Source: Campylorhamphus procurvoides
Lineage: Eukaryota; Chordata; Aves; Passeriformes; Dendrocolaptidae
Direction: 5' to 3'
Assembly (NCBI GenBank): GCA_013396655.1
Contig: WBMV01000852.1
Location: forward strand, 682,001-746,000
Length of the DNA: 64,000 bases
In this document: piece after piece, positions 1-12,700 of the stretch
How positions within the stretch are numbered: position 1 is the stretch's first letter
Layout: the number at the start of each line of letters is the position of its first letter
Notes under the pieces: generated by a model
Seen by the model: only the letters and a program-made list of their open reading frames with translations
Databases searched by the model: none
Told to the model about the DNA's origin: nothing
Program-made: the position numbers and the translations under genes

Positions 1-3000
1 AATTAATGGGAACATTTTAGTTCAGCAAATTCAGAAGCATGTGTCTTGGACTCATTTTTTGTCTGATTTGGAAAGCAGTTTAATCTCTTATGTAAATCTT
101 TAAATTTATGCTTTGAAAAGGAGTGTTACATGCGTAAATTCTAAAGCATTCCAAAGAGAACTCATGGCATCTATACATAGCAGACCTGTGGAAAAAATAA
201 TCATTTTTGGGGTTCCTAAGGCTCTGTTGTTACCCCAGGATAGATATAGGACTTTTTGCATAATGCATGAGTGGAGAAACATTGGGAAAGGCAAAGCTTG
301 AGCAGAGTTTTACAAGAAGCGCCAAGTTACAGCTGTGGTGGGTGACATCAACTTAAAAAGATGTCAGCTATGCAGGACTCATAAGTTAGGAACCTCTGTG
401 CTTGCTTTTGAAGAAAAGGCATTGCAGCTTTGTAAGCAAAGTCAATTGTTCCACATAGTTTTGTGACTTGTAACTCATCTGGTGGAAAATCCACCGTGGT
501 TTGTAGGCACAGTGTTCTGAGTAAGGAGAGGAGCTTGGGGATCCCAGGAGGAGATCTAGGTCACAGAGTAGTGCACTTGCTTCCTTGCTCTCTTGCCCTG
601 GCAGCATGTCATTTGTGTTCTAAATAGTGCTATGTTCACAGGGATCTTCCACTGGAAATCTAATGCGTGTCAGGGAGGTCAGATATATTTAAAAATAAAA
701 TAAATCTAGCCTTGCCTCACACATCTCTTCTGGCTACACTCATGAAAATTGCCTAAAGGTCAACCGAAGTGGCTTGTTTGGGAAGTGGGTGAATTTACAG
801 CCCTTCCTTGGATGGTTTATGGGAGGTGAGTATAACATAGGACGATTGGGAAGGTAATGCTGTGGCTCGTTTGCACAACTTGTTGCACACTGTATTGGGG
901 TTGAGACATGACACTGTGATCTTACCACGTGCATGGTTTTAGAGGGTTTGAAGAGCAGTTTTGTGGCCATCTCAACTTCAAAGTCAGTGCGCTATACAAC
1001 CCCTCTGCCAGCATGTGTTGAAATCCTGTGATAAGAGTGCTATAATTAGGAATCTCAGTTGGAGAACTGGGTGAAGGAAACACTTGCATTCCTTAAGTAT
1101 AGGGGATTTGTCAAAAGGAAAAGCGTTCCGTGACTTGCTGTGTATTCCAGAGAAGAATTTCATGGTACATGCCTGGAGTTAAATGAAAAGAGCAGGAATA
1201 TACTGAAAGGGGGAGGAGGAGGACAATTTTTATCCTTGTAAGAGGTGAATGCCAAAAAATCCTCCAAATAGCAGCTTTTTGAGGAAGGGTTTTTTCTTCT
1301 TGTCTTTCTGTCATTGCATCTTAGTGCAGGAGACTGTGGGATTTGTAAAGCATGGCCTTCACTGTAGGAAATGCACTTATCACTTCTCACCAACTCTAAG
1401 CGAGATGTATGGATTTTTTTTTAGTAACACCTAGAAAAAAGTAATTTGTTTGGGGAATCTTAAATCTCCTAAATATTTGCTGAGTGAAGAAAAAGTCCTA
1501 GCCAGGCAGAAGTGCATGTGTAACACTTTGCCTCACACCAGGGTAATGGCTGCGAATTTCTGGAGCCATTTTCAGCTGTTTAATAAGGCATTCCTTAACT
1601 TGGCACAACAGCCAGAGCCAAGAACAGAAAAAGTGCCTGTTCCTGTGATGCTTTTTCCTTTCCTTTCTCAGCCTATTCCCACCAAACACTTCCCTGCTTG
1701 CTTGGCTCTGGTCTGGCCTGGTGTTTTACTGGTGTTTGTGCTGTGTTTGCTGGGGCTGAGTAAGACCTGGCTGTAGGAGGCTGTTTGCTGCATGGTTAGA
1801 AAATAAGAGGAGTCACATTCTCTCACTACTAGCTCTGTATAGATTGTTTTTGCAAAACACAAAATAGACTCATTACATAGCTATTTGTCTGAATAGTGTT
1901 TTCCCCACATAAACCAAGGGTTTAGTCCTCATCCAGTACTACAATTATTTCATTCCACGGGTTAGAGAAAAAGTTACTGAATTTAGATAAAGACGACAAC
2001 CTTCAACATTGTATTTATCCTAACTCAGAAACAACTGGCACTTTCAGGAATGTGTGGAAAAGCTGTGTTACATCTCAACACTTCCATTATCTTTGAAGGC
2101 TCTTCAGTGTATTTTGTCTCCCACAGAAAAGGAATCTCCTTTCTCTCTCTTTTTTATTTTTTGAATGGGTGTTCTAGGAGGGCAGACAGCAGTGATACTG
2201 ACTCTCTGGAGAACCTTGGTCCATAACAGAGAGAAGCAGATGGTCTAAGGGAATACATATTAAAACAAAACAACAAAAGTCCTCCAAAGGAGACTTTGTT
2301 GACTTTTCAGGTTGTTTATCGACCTTGTCTGGTTAAATTACAATCTCTTCAGCACAGGAATGAAGTCCTACGTGTTTATGCAATGTTAGCATAATGGGGC
2401 CCCCATCTTTAAAAAGGATCTTTTGGATGATGCTGTTATTCAAATAAATGGTCATAATAATGTGCATTATGTCTGGTTTTAGTTGTAGTGAAGGTTCCTT
2501 GAAGAAACAGAGAAGTGCCTGAAATAGAACAACAGCATTTTTAAGTGAAATGAGTAAAGTACCCATGATCTGTTGCATGTGTTGCTTTTTAATTGTCTGT
2601 GTGTTTTGTAGATATTTTTGTATGGCTCTGTTTTATCGAAGTGTGTATAAAACCACATCAGAGTTTTTACAAGGGTTTGTATCAGTGGATGTTGTGATTT
2701 ATACTCAATAATAAAAATGATGACTACCAGAGGTTCTTTGGTTTTATATAATCTTGGCTTTGCAGCCTTGTAATTCACTTGCTGTCTGTTTTGCAGTGCA
2801 AAGCAGAGATATAAATTCTGCCCATAGTCTTGTTTGACTTTTCCTTCTCTACAAGTCATAGAAACACAGCTGTGGGGGTGGCAACCCCTCCCCTGCTCCT
2901 GTACCTGCTTGTTTTCCTCCCAGGCACTGATTTCTGGTAGCCTTGGGGTTTTTTCCTCTCGGGTTTCAGTGTTACAGATGGAATTGAGGGACAAGGTAAA

Positions 3001-6000
3001 CAGAGATAAATTTGGTTGCATATGGCTGTGCTGTGAAAAATGCAGGTCGTTTGTGTCTAGAAATTGGGTCAGGTTTTAATTGCATTGTCAAGGGTAGTTA
3101 ATGCTTAAATAGTTTGCTTCTCAGTATAAAAGGGAATAAAAATGGATCCGCTATTAACTTTTTCTAGCACTTCTAGAATTGTAGTATACGTATAGATCGA
3201 AAGGGCAACAGGTGTAGAAAACCCTTCAAATCTTTAACTACTTGCAAGTGCTCTCAGTTTGCTTCCTGACAAAATGAGCTACTTTTGTTTTCCAATAGTA
3301 CATCTTGTGGCATATCTACAATGAGCCTCTTCTCATCCAAATGTTGCTATTCTGAGCAGGCAGACCAGTTTGCTTCACCTGAGGCAGAAAATAACATCTT
3401 CAGTACATTTTGAGTAACATTTCCAGGAAATTTAGGAGCTGAAGCTGAAGTCCATGATCACTTGACAGTGCTGCCTCATCCCCCTGCCTCTGCATGCCTC
3501 CCATAGCCTGAGTCACAGGTTTGCCCTCAGCATTGCCCACAGAGGTTGTGTAAGTGAATAACTCTGTGTGCCGTTCTTCCTGTGCTGCACAGGGTCATTG
3601 GATCTCGCTCTCTTCTAAACTGCAACTCAGGTGAAGACTATGATGGCAAAGGATTTATTGTTACTGTGCTTATATAACAGCATATTCAGTTGCAATAATT
3701 TCAGTTAATTAGGTTAAATTCCGTGGAAAGGCAGCTTCGCTGGCATCTTTGAGGGGGAATCCTCTTACCAGGAGATCCACATGGACTGACTGTGAAGTCT
3801 GTGGTTTGTCTGGTGGAAACTGGTCCCCTCAGCAGTGCCAGGTGACCTGTGGCATATCTAATAGTAATCTGAAAACACAACACTTAAAAAAGGGTGTTCA
3901 TCTGTCAGCAGCAGGGGTTAACTATTGCTTGCTTGTGTTTCTTCCATGATTTGAAGAAGTTTTTGGTGTGGGTTTTTTTGAGTGATCTGTAAGAGGCAGG
4001 ACTTCTTAGAAAACCACTTGTCTTCATCACCATAGCATACCCAAACCTTTAAATTCTATCCCTGTTTCTATTAAAATTAATTAAACCATAAAACCCCATG
4101 TCAAATGTCGTTCCCTCTGTAAAGCCAGCTTTGCCTGAAATAAAAAAAATTAAAATACTATTTTCCTTCTGCTGATAGTGTTTGCATGTTATAAGGTAAG
4201 TGTTGCAGCAAACTGATTTGGAATAGGAGAAAAATCAGAAGACATGAGCTAGGCCTTTAGCTGGTGTGAGGTTGATTGTGGTGTTACAGCTGCAGGGGCA
4301 AAATTGCCTATTGATAGGTGGGCTCCAGTTTTTATTCATAGCTCTAAGACATGTGGATTTTACAGCTATTGCTTGAGTCAAATTTACTGATCGTGAAGAC
4401 TTTCACTTAGCTGGTCAAGCCCACCCTAATCCTGAAATTTCTTTATTTTCTTATGGTTTAAATGTTTTCAGTGTATATAAAGGAACAGCCCACCAAGAGA
4501 TGGATGGAACTGCATTCATCTTGTCTTTATTACCTCCTTTTCAGGTACCTTGCATCTTTTCTACCTACAAGCATGACAGTTATTAGAAAAACTAAATTGT
4601 ACAATGGATATAAAAGTATCCCATGTAATGAAAGTGGCTTTGGATCCCAGCTAGCTTTGTGTTTTGTTTCTTCTTGCAGCTCTTGTTTCCTTTTCTCAAT
4701 TTTGACTTTTCAGTTTTTTGGTTGTGGTGTTAAAGTGAATTTTAAGATAAAAGGAAAACTTAGGAAATTGAAGAACATAGACAATTCTGTTCCCAGAAAG
4801 CAATTGATGATCTTAATAATTCAGGATTCTCTTCGCTCCCCTTGGATTTAAAGGTGAATTGGCAACGTGCAAAATTAGTTACAGCTACAATTGATTTCTT
4901 TGTGCAAGTACTTTGGTATGCATAAATACATGAGAAATTAAACAGCTGGCACAGGGCCCTTGGTTTTTTGTAAATCTCAAGTTTAGGAGGATGATTTTTT
5001 TTTATTTTTTACAAGATTGAAAGAGCTAGCTGTAGAAGGAAGCAAAAGGCATTATTAGGAGGAATGTGCTCCTGCAAACTGATGGAAAGTGATGTGATTT
5101 TATACCAAAAGGAAAGCTGAGGAGCAGTGATTACTGTGTTTCTCTTCAAGTCTATCTCTCAAACGTTTGTGAGCATTCCAAATTAATCTGCTATAAAACT
5201 GTAAAAATAGATTATTATCTACTGAAACATGAGCACAGGTCACCTCTTGCTGAGGAGACGATTTTCCTTATTCTTAAGTTTGTTTAGAGAACTGTTTCTG
5301 TGTGATTCTGTCTCCATTTCTAGTTCCTCTCTGTGACAGACATACCCGAAACAATTGAGTCCTGCTTCTCTCTCAGCAGAAGGCTCGAGGCAATTTAGTG
5401 TGTGTTGGCAGGGTTTCTTCTGCCAGCTCTCCATCTTCAGTGGGCCTCTGCAGGATGCTCTTTTTTCTGCTTTTCTGCAGATAGTGTCAGGCATCTGGAG
5501 AGAGAAAGGGGGAACTGTTTGCAGGGCAAGTCACAAAACAGGAGAAAACAGTGGAAGAGGCCATACTCTTTAAAAATGTAATTCACCTCCTCTGAAGTCT
5601 GTGGTCTGGTTTTGCCAGAGAAGTCCTCAGTCGTGTCATTTACAAAAGCTGCAGAGAAGGGATGCTCCATATTGATTTCTATGATGGAAGAGAAGAAACA
5701 GGAGAGGTCACAGCAGGACCTCAGTGTGTCAGCAGCCATGTACGGAGTGTTTTCCCTCTTGGTGAGCTGGGAATTGGTGTGGGGCTTGTCTGGACCCAGT
5801 GTGGTTTTGTGCAGAGTTTCCTATGCTGGTGCAGACCCTTCCTCCCCACTGATTGATAAGATAGATATATTATTAGAGAGGTGGTTTCTGCTTTGTTGGC
5901 TGCTCTTCTATTTAAATACATTCTGGAGATGGAGTGGTACATTGTATTGCATCTCACCCCAGCAACAAAAGGCAGTCTGTGGACTGGAAATAATAAAACC

Positions 6001-8575
6001 AGGTCCAAAAATTCCTTCTACCACGTCCTGGACACTCACTCCTCCCAGCATCACCATGTCCAGTATCGGATGCTTTTTCTTGTTCTTTTGTAGACTTCTA
6101 GATGGAAAAATGTTTGCATCAGCTTATGTGATGTAATAAAGACTATTAAAATGTAACATGGCTTCTGGTATAGTTGCCAATAATGAAGGTTAGATGTTAA
6201 TTTGGGAAGGCACACAATAGGGGTATTGTAATTGAGCAGTGGCTGACATGTCACTCAAAACTCAAAGTAGGTTGTACTATAAATATAGTCTCTTGTTTTG
6301 CAATTGACGTTTTGCTAGTGGGTGGCTAATTTGAAGGGAAATAGACCAGTGATCTAATATTAATAACTAATTAATAGTTATGTGGATATTTTAAGTCTAT
6401 TTTTCTGCTTATTTATAGGCACGTATTATTCATCTGTGCTGTGTATCCTTCTTTGCATATATGTTTAATTCTGAAACTTTTTGCTTCAGTAATGTTCAGG
6501 CTTATGTGCCTTTGCAATCAAAACCTTGAAAGCAATGTTGGTGTATTCTTCAAAATCACTTCTTGAGGATGGCAATTTCAAAGTAATGACATTTAACTAC
6601 TGGGGAAAGTCTCCCTTTTGAAGCAACAGGAAAGCCAATGATACGTTGTCTACATCTCACCTTAATTTGTGAGTCCTAAACCAGCATCAATACTGTGTGT
6701 TTTCCTGTGTATAAAGTAGAACATGGGGCAGTTTTTTGGCCTCCATTGACAGTGTTTAGCTGATAGACAAACTGAAGAAGAATAAAATAAGAAGGTGCAT
6801 CTCACAGGAAGCTTTATCTTTTGGGATCAGAGTAAAACATGCATTCAAACACACATCACTCCTCACAGCATACGTGCTACTGTACCAAGGAGGTGTCATG
6901 TTCTTGTTTGCTCTGACAGGACAAATTTCTGTGTAGGTTTGTATCTCTTCTACCTATTTACCTTGCCTCCTGCCTTCTCTCTCACACTTACAATAAATTG
7001 TAAATTAATAAGCGTATGATACTTGCCCCTTTTAATGAATTCTTAATTGAATTGATAAGGAAGATTGTGAGAGATGCATTATACTTTGTTTATGATTGAT
7101 ACTTTTAGATCTGTTTTGTCACGTATCCAAACATTTTTAAATGCATTCCACTGAACTCTATAGAACAGTGCTGTGATACCCTGGGCTGTGACTGCTGGCT
7201 GTGGAATTTGTGCATGTTGCCTTTGTATCTTGTCCCTCTTGTGTGACTAAGTTTGCTGTGAGCTTTCAACTCACAGGGAACAAAAATCGTTTCCCCACTA
7301 TCTATAGAGTTTACATCACTCATTTAGCTGCTGTCCTACGAGGGTTAAGCTGTGTCCTAGAAAGCATTTGCTCTTGTTGGATTAAAACCCTGCTGCTGTT
7401 AGCTGTGGAACTCACCTGATTATGGAAGCACCCGTGGTCCCTTTCACCACACGCTGCATCTTCTGCATGGAGGTCTTCTCAGCATTTGTTGGAAGTGTGA
7501 GAAAACACCCGTATTAGTACCAAATGTCTAACAACAAGCAGATGCAGTGTTCTGCCTTTTAATACCCTGCACTTTGGAGGGTGGGGTGTGCAGCTGTTTG
7601 CTTGCTGGAGGGCACAGTTATCGATGACAGACGAAGTGTAATGTGGGGCTTTGAGCTTTCACAGCCAAACTGGCAGCTGCCAGCGCCCTTCCAAAGGTGA
7701 TGAGCTCTCTTTTATTTGGTCTTCACAAAGCTGTGTCTCTGCATGTTTCAGTGTAGTTTGTGGCATCATCATTGTGAAACAAATGAAACAAACAATTCTA
7801 GATAGACAGACTCCTTGAAGAAAGCTTCTTGCTTCTCATTTTCTTACAGATATCCAAAGATTTCAACTTCAAAGTGATTTGGTTTGTTTGTTTGGGATTT
7901 GCTCAGATTCTGTTTCCTGGCTCTTATGTACTGTGCTGTGCACAGGACGGCTCTGGGCAGAGAACCAAGCCAAAACAACTTGTGTCCCTGGTGCAGGGAG
8001 CTTCAGCTGGAGAGGCTGGGGGTTTGGGCAGCACTTGGGGTCCCCGGGCATTTCAAGAAGTGCTTGATGTTCAGTTATCCATTGATAAAATGCAGCTGGT
8101 GGGGTTGGTCCAGTTCACAGTGGTCTGGGGAAGACCTGACACTGCTGACACACCAGTGCTGTGGTGAGAATTGTGTATGAAGGCAGAGAATGAGGCCCAT
8201 GTTTAAACTCTGCAGGACACATGAAATACGATTTCTCTGATTTCTCCTGTTTCATGGTCAGTTTGAGGCATGTTGGAAGTGACTGTCAGAGGGTCGTTTT
8301 GATGCTTTTGTCCCTGTGTATTTTTCTGCTTCTTTTTGCGTGACAGTTCATGTTTTTATTTTCAGTTCCCTGTGACTCAGGGAATCTTTTGTCTATGCAT
8401 GTGCTTATTGTAGGCAGTCCTGTACTTAATGTAGTCCTCTGGATTCTCATGTAATAATGAGAACGGATCACCAGGTGCATTCTTTATCTGCCAAGATGTT
8501 TAGACAGATTTTAACGTTCTCTAGTTATAAAAAAAATTCCACATTGAAATTTTACAGAAATTAATTTGTATTTCC
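1..8575. other. Non-coding DNA, probably 5' intron of TBL1XR1
   Basis: AT-rich, CpG-poor sequence with no recognisable exon, RNA gene or repeat family. The longest open frames (2479-3021 on minus, 5612-6136 on plus) have no family resemblance and low-complexity composition. A 19-nt inverted repeat occurs at 6363-6381. A non-coding first exon could lie here unseen. Confidence 0.5.
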
Positions 8576-8579
8576 AGTG

Positions 8580-8655
8580 TTGACATGGTGTCGCTGGGTC
8601 ATAGATTGGATTCTGATCTCTGAGGTCTTTTCCAATATAAGTGATTCTGTGATTC
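8580..8655 (+). mobile_element. CR1 LINE 3'-end fragment
   Basis: ATCTCTGAGGTCTTTTCCAA followed by GTGATTCTGTGATTC is the diagnostic 3' end of a CR1 retrotransposon (GATGATCTCTGAGGTC...CCAACC plus the ATTCTGTG-type octamer tail). It is only about 75 bp, as expected for 5'-truncated CR1 insertions. Confidence 0.8.
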
Positions 8656-9289
8656 GGTGGCAACTTCAGTGTTTTCTCCTATGCTAAGAACCATATCTGC
8701 ATGGGCAATCCTGCTTGCCCTTGTAATATTTGCTTGCTAATATTTTGTGTCAAAAATAATAAACCGTATTTTTCAAAGTACTAATACAGCAAGTCACAAC
8801 ACATTAAGAATGTTAAAAATTGCCTGTATATTGATACATGGGAAATGTCTGTGAAACACTGGGAATCTGAGACAGTGATTGCTGTACCAGGTTCTTGGGT
8901 CTTGAGCTGCTGCTTATGTACCAATAAATTCAAGGAACTTCAGCTGCCCTGCAAAGGGGTTGAGGGCAAGGGCAATAGACAGTTCATGTGTTGGAAGTAA
9001 ACAAGTTCATGGGTGACTCTCACACCTACATTAGTTTTGAAATATGGATTTTTTTTAATGTCTGGGATTCTTGTTTGTTTCAGATGTATAGACTATTCTT
9101 CCAGCTGAATGAATTTTTGACCTTTTTTGTTTGAGTTTGTCTTGTGTTCCATGTGAGCTGCTCTGGTATTTATTCTTGAGATAGTTTTTTCTTATACAAA
9201 CATGTAACTTTCTGCGTAGCACCACAAATTAGTCTCCTCTTGCAAACATTTTTTTTTTCTCTCATATTATTAAAGGCCCATTGAGTCTG

Positions 9290-9560
9290 AAAATTAAGTA
9301 ACGTAACTTTCCGCAAACAGGCGTATTTTTCAGCATAATTGGGAGATGTTTTGGATTACTGTCTTTAGGCCTGGGCAGCCAAGAACCCAATTATAGGCAT
9401 GGTTAGAACGCGATAGCGTGCGTTAGTCAGATTATAACAAGATTCCAATAATGTAAAATTGCTGCACAACAAATTAGTTTGTATAGATCTCGACAGTTGT
9501 TGCCTCTAATAAACTGAATTATTAAGCAATACACAGCTGCAAGGCTTCTAAAATTGAAGA
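9290..9560. promoter_or_regulatory. Candidate conserved non-coding element in upstream intron
   Basis: A repeat-free stretch keeps many CpGs in AT-rich context (CGTAACTTTCCGC, GAACGCGATAGCGTGCGTTAG) and carries homeodomain-type cores (CAATTATAGG, GAATTATTAAG, CCAATAATG). Such texture is typical of conserved enhancers in vertebrate introns. Conservation itself cannot be seen from one genome. Confidence 0.35.
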
Positions 9561-9799
9561 AAAATAGACTCTTATTTCCTTGACAGAATCCGTGTGTAGA
9601 GCAGGACCGTGGGCATGAGTGAGTCTGGTTTGAGTTGTTTGGTTGACTTTGTGACTCCATCTGTCCCAAGATGATTTTGTCTCTGTAAGCAGATGATAGA
9701 CAGATTACAAGAGCTACGTTAAAGCCTTTGTCAGTCACCTTCTTTTTGCTGTTACTCCTGACAGATGCACTCACAGTCTTCTGAGCTGCCACTTAGTAA

Positions 9800-12700
9800 A
9801 CTAAGGTTTGGGGGGTTTTATTGTACTTCATGAATAAATGGTGACCAGATTAATGCTGCCTTCTTATTTTCACTACAAACCTAAGCCAAGAATTTACCTT
9901 GAGTCTCCTGGGAGAGTGCAAGAGCTGTCAATGTGGTAACTCCATATACTGATTGAATTGCACCTCTGAAATCCAAGAACCTGTCGTTCCCTCTAGTAAG
10001 GTGTTACTACAGAGCTATAAAATAAAGTAAAATCTACTACATTCTAGCAATCAGGTTACTCAGTCAGTAGCTTTATTACACTTTCCTGTCCTGAGCTGCG
10101 TTCCAGCTGCAGGTTTGAGAACCAGCGTGGCTGCCAAGTGACATTTGTATCTACACTGATGAGTCTCTATTTTAGTGATAGGGACTTTAATTAGGCATGA
10201 CATAATTATGATACAAACCTGCTTTCAGTCCAGTTTAGGACCAAGCCCTGCTACTTTTACATACATTTCCAAGCTTTTCAAGCCCAGGTTGGGATGTGTG
10301 CTCCATCCCAGAAGTGCTGCTGTGATTCTGGCAATACACAGTCACTGCCCAGAAGTTTGTCTCTTTCCTCCTCACAGTCCCAGAGGAGCAAGGGCAGACC
10401 TGATTTCTGAGTGTCCTTGGCTGCTGTCGCTTGCGGTGCTTTAGCTCCTGGACTTTTCTCCTGGGAGAACATGATGGCACTGACTTAATGGGGGTAAATG
10501 GAAAGATGAAGGCTGCTCGTTTTCTGTGTGTGGAGAGGGTGAACCTCTGGTCATGGATTCAGAGGCAGGCACAAAGTATGTAGGAGTCTTCTGCTCTGGG
10601 AGTGGTGACAGTGCTGATGGTTGATGGCACAAAATAGGCTGCCAGAGGTTGCGTAGAATGGCAAGGGGGAAAAAATAGGAAAAATGTATTTATTTACCAA
10701 GTTTTAAAATGGTAAAAAGGAGGATTTTCAAGAATGAGAAATTGACAGCCAGCTTTACAATGCTTTTGAGTGGCTTACACTTTGAAGGCTGCTTTTTAAG
10801 GAAAAAGAGATGCAAGCTGCAGAGATCATTTTTAATGAGTATGTGAAGTAGTGCCTGTAGCATTTGCAACACTAGTCATGAAACAGTACTAGAGGAGGCA
10901 GCCTTTAAAAAATTAAATGCTTCTGCCTTCCAGTCTGGTAAAAAATGATTCCTGTGTTTGATTTTATTTTTTCTTTCATTGTGTTTATACTTGTAAGACT
11001 TTTAAATACATTAAGCCAGGTAGTGTGAATTATAATCAGGACAAAGAATCGGAATATCTCTCAAGCAGAAAGAATGAGAATTTCAGCATCTGGTTTCCAA
11101 AATAGTTGTACAGACTTCTTGCTTCCTTGATGTGCCCTTGGCAGTCAGTCAGCTCTAAGACTTTTTGAGCACTATTGATGTTCTCTGAAAATATCCTCTG
11201 CACTTAAATCGTTAAGAGGATGAATTATGAAAATGACAGGGGATAAGGAAGAGAAGATGCACATTCACTTGGGGCATTGCCTTGAGGCTGGTGTCATTTG
11301 TTGGTTGGATGGTCTTTGAAACAGAAGCATTAGAGGGAATGAGTGGTAGCAAGCAGATCAAATATCTCATATCTAATCATACTCATCATACAGAAAGGAA
11401 ACAACATCAAATACTATTAACAGGTGGTCTGGTGGGGAAGATAGCAGTAAACAATACTTCCGAAAAGTAGATAATTTCTTTCTCCCTGATGGGCCATATT
11501 CAATTTATAAAATGCCCATCAGTACTTTTTATGACCACGTAACTTACTTTTCTGTCCCTTTTTCCCTAACTATACATGGTTTAAGATCAAAACAAGTAAA
11601 AACCCCAGAGTCATTTAAAAAAAGTTGTTTGTTTGTTGGCTGAAAACTAGTTTTGGGTGGTGGTGGTGGGTTGTGTTGTTTTTTCCTGTTGTTGTTTTTT
11701 GTTTGTTTTGCTTTGTTTTTTAATTTAAAAATTGGGACTTAAGAAGCCCCAATCTAATAATAATAAGGATTTCAGTTACAAGAAGTGGAAGAGAAGAATC
11801 TCTGATAGAAGCTGCTGCCCAAAGCTTGGGAGGGTTGCAAATAAAGCTGTAATTTTAAGAGATTAAGTCAGTCTCGTTTGAATAGTCATATTCCTTTAAT
11901 TTAGAGAAGTGCTGGACACACTTTCCTCTCTATTTCTTTCTGTCAGCAAAATGGAAAAGGCTGTGGAAAAAACCCCACCCATGACATGGGTGAATGGGCT
12001 CGGAGCACGCTCTAGTGGCAGGTTAATCCAGCCTGGCCCTCCCAGGTGCCCATCCTCCACCTTCGCTGGTATTAACCAAATCCTTCAAGACACACAGTGG
12101 CATTTTCACTGGGTCTTTTTAATTTTTACCATTTCTGTTGCTGTCCTGTGCCAAAGCAAGGGCAGTGTGTTTATATGTGGCATCATCACGTGTAGTGGGG
12201 GTAGCGGGATAAAATTCCTGCTCTCTAATTAATTTTGCAGTGGGGAAGTAATGTCTATTTTTGCATATGGTTTTTAAATGCATCGGTATTTTAAGCTGCA
12301 GAGGGAAAGATTTCATGCTCACGATGCACAAATTCTTATGGAGTGTGAGCATTTTAGTAACAGATACAGTTGTTAAGCTTGCCTGTTACCATCACGTAAA
12401 ATGTTGGGTTCTCAAAATCTTGCACATTTTGGCAGTGTTTTCTGTTCTTGTCCTCCCCCTGGGGCTGATAAATCTCTTAGGCCTTCCCCTCCTGCTCAAC
12501 TTTTTTTTTCCTATGAGACTGTAGATTTGATTCTCGTCAGATAGTCTGAAATATGTATAGGTAGGCATCTTGGAAGAAAAAAAAAAGACTAAGAATGTAG
12601 CTATGAAGCAATTCACAGCTGAGAAGTGGATATAGTAAGGGAAATATGCCCTGTGATCATAAGTGAGCGCCCTGGAATGTGTTTCATTTCATCACATCAC

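Noticed and set aside
2479..3021. 180-codon minus-strand open frame, the longest uninterrupted frame in the window
   Set aside because: No domain, no family resemblance and no splice or promoter context. Its length is compatible with chance in 64 kb of sequence.
5612..6136. 174-codon plus-strand open frame with hydrophobic stretches
   Set aside because: Composition-driven Trp/Leu/Phe/Cys-rich translation without a recognisable family. Overlapping frames in both directions are equally open.
6363..6381. Inverted repeat ATAACTAATTAATAGTTAT
   Set aside because: Perfect 7-bp arms, but AT-rich palindromes of this size are expected by chance in such DNA.
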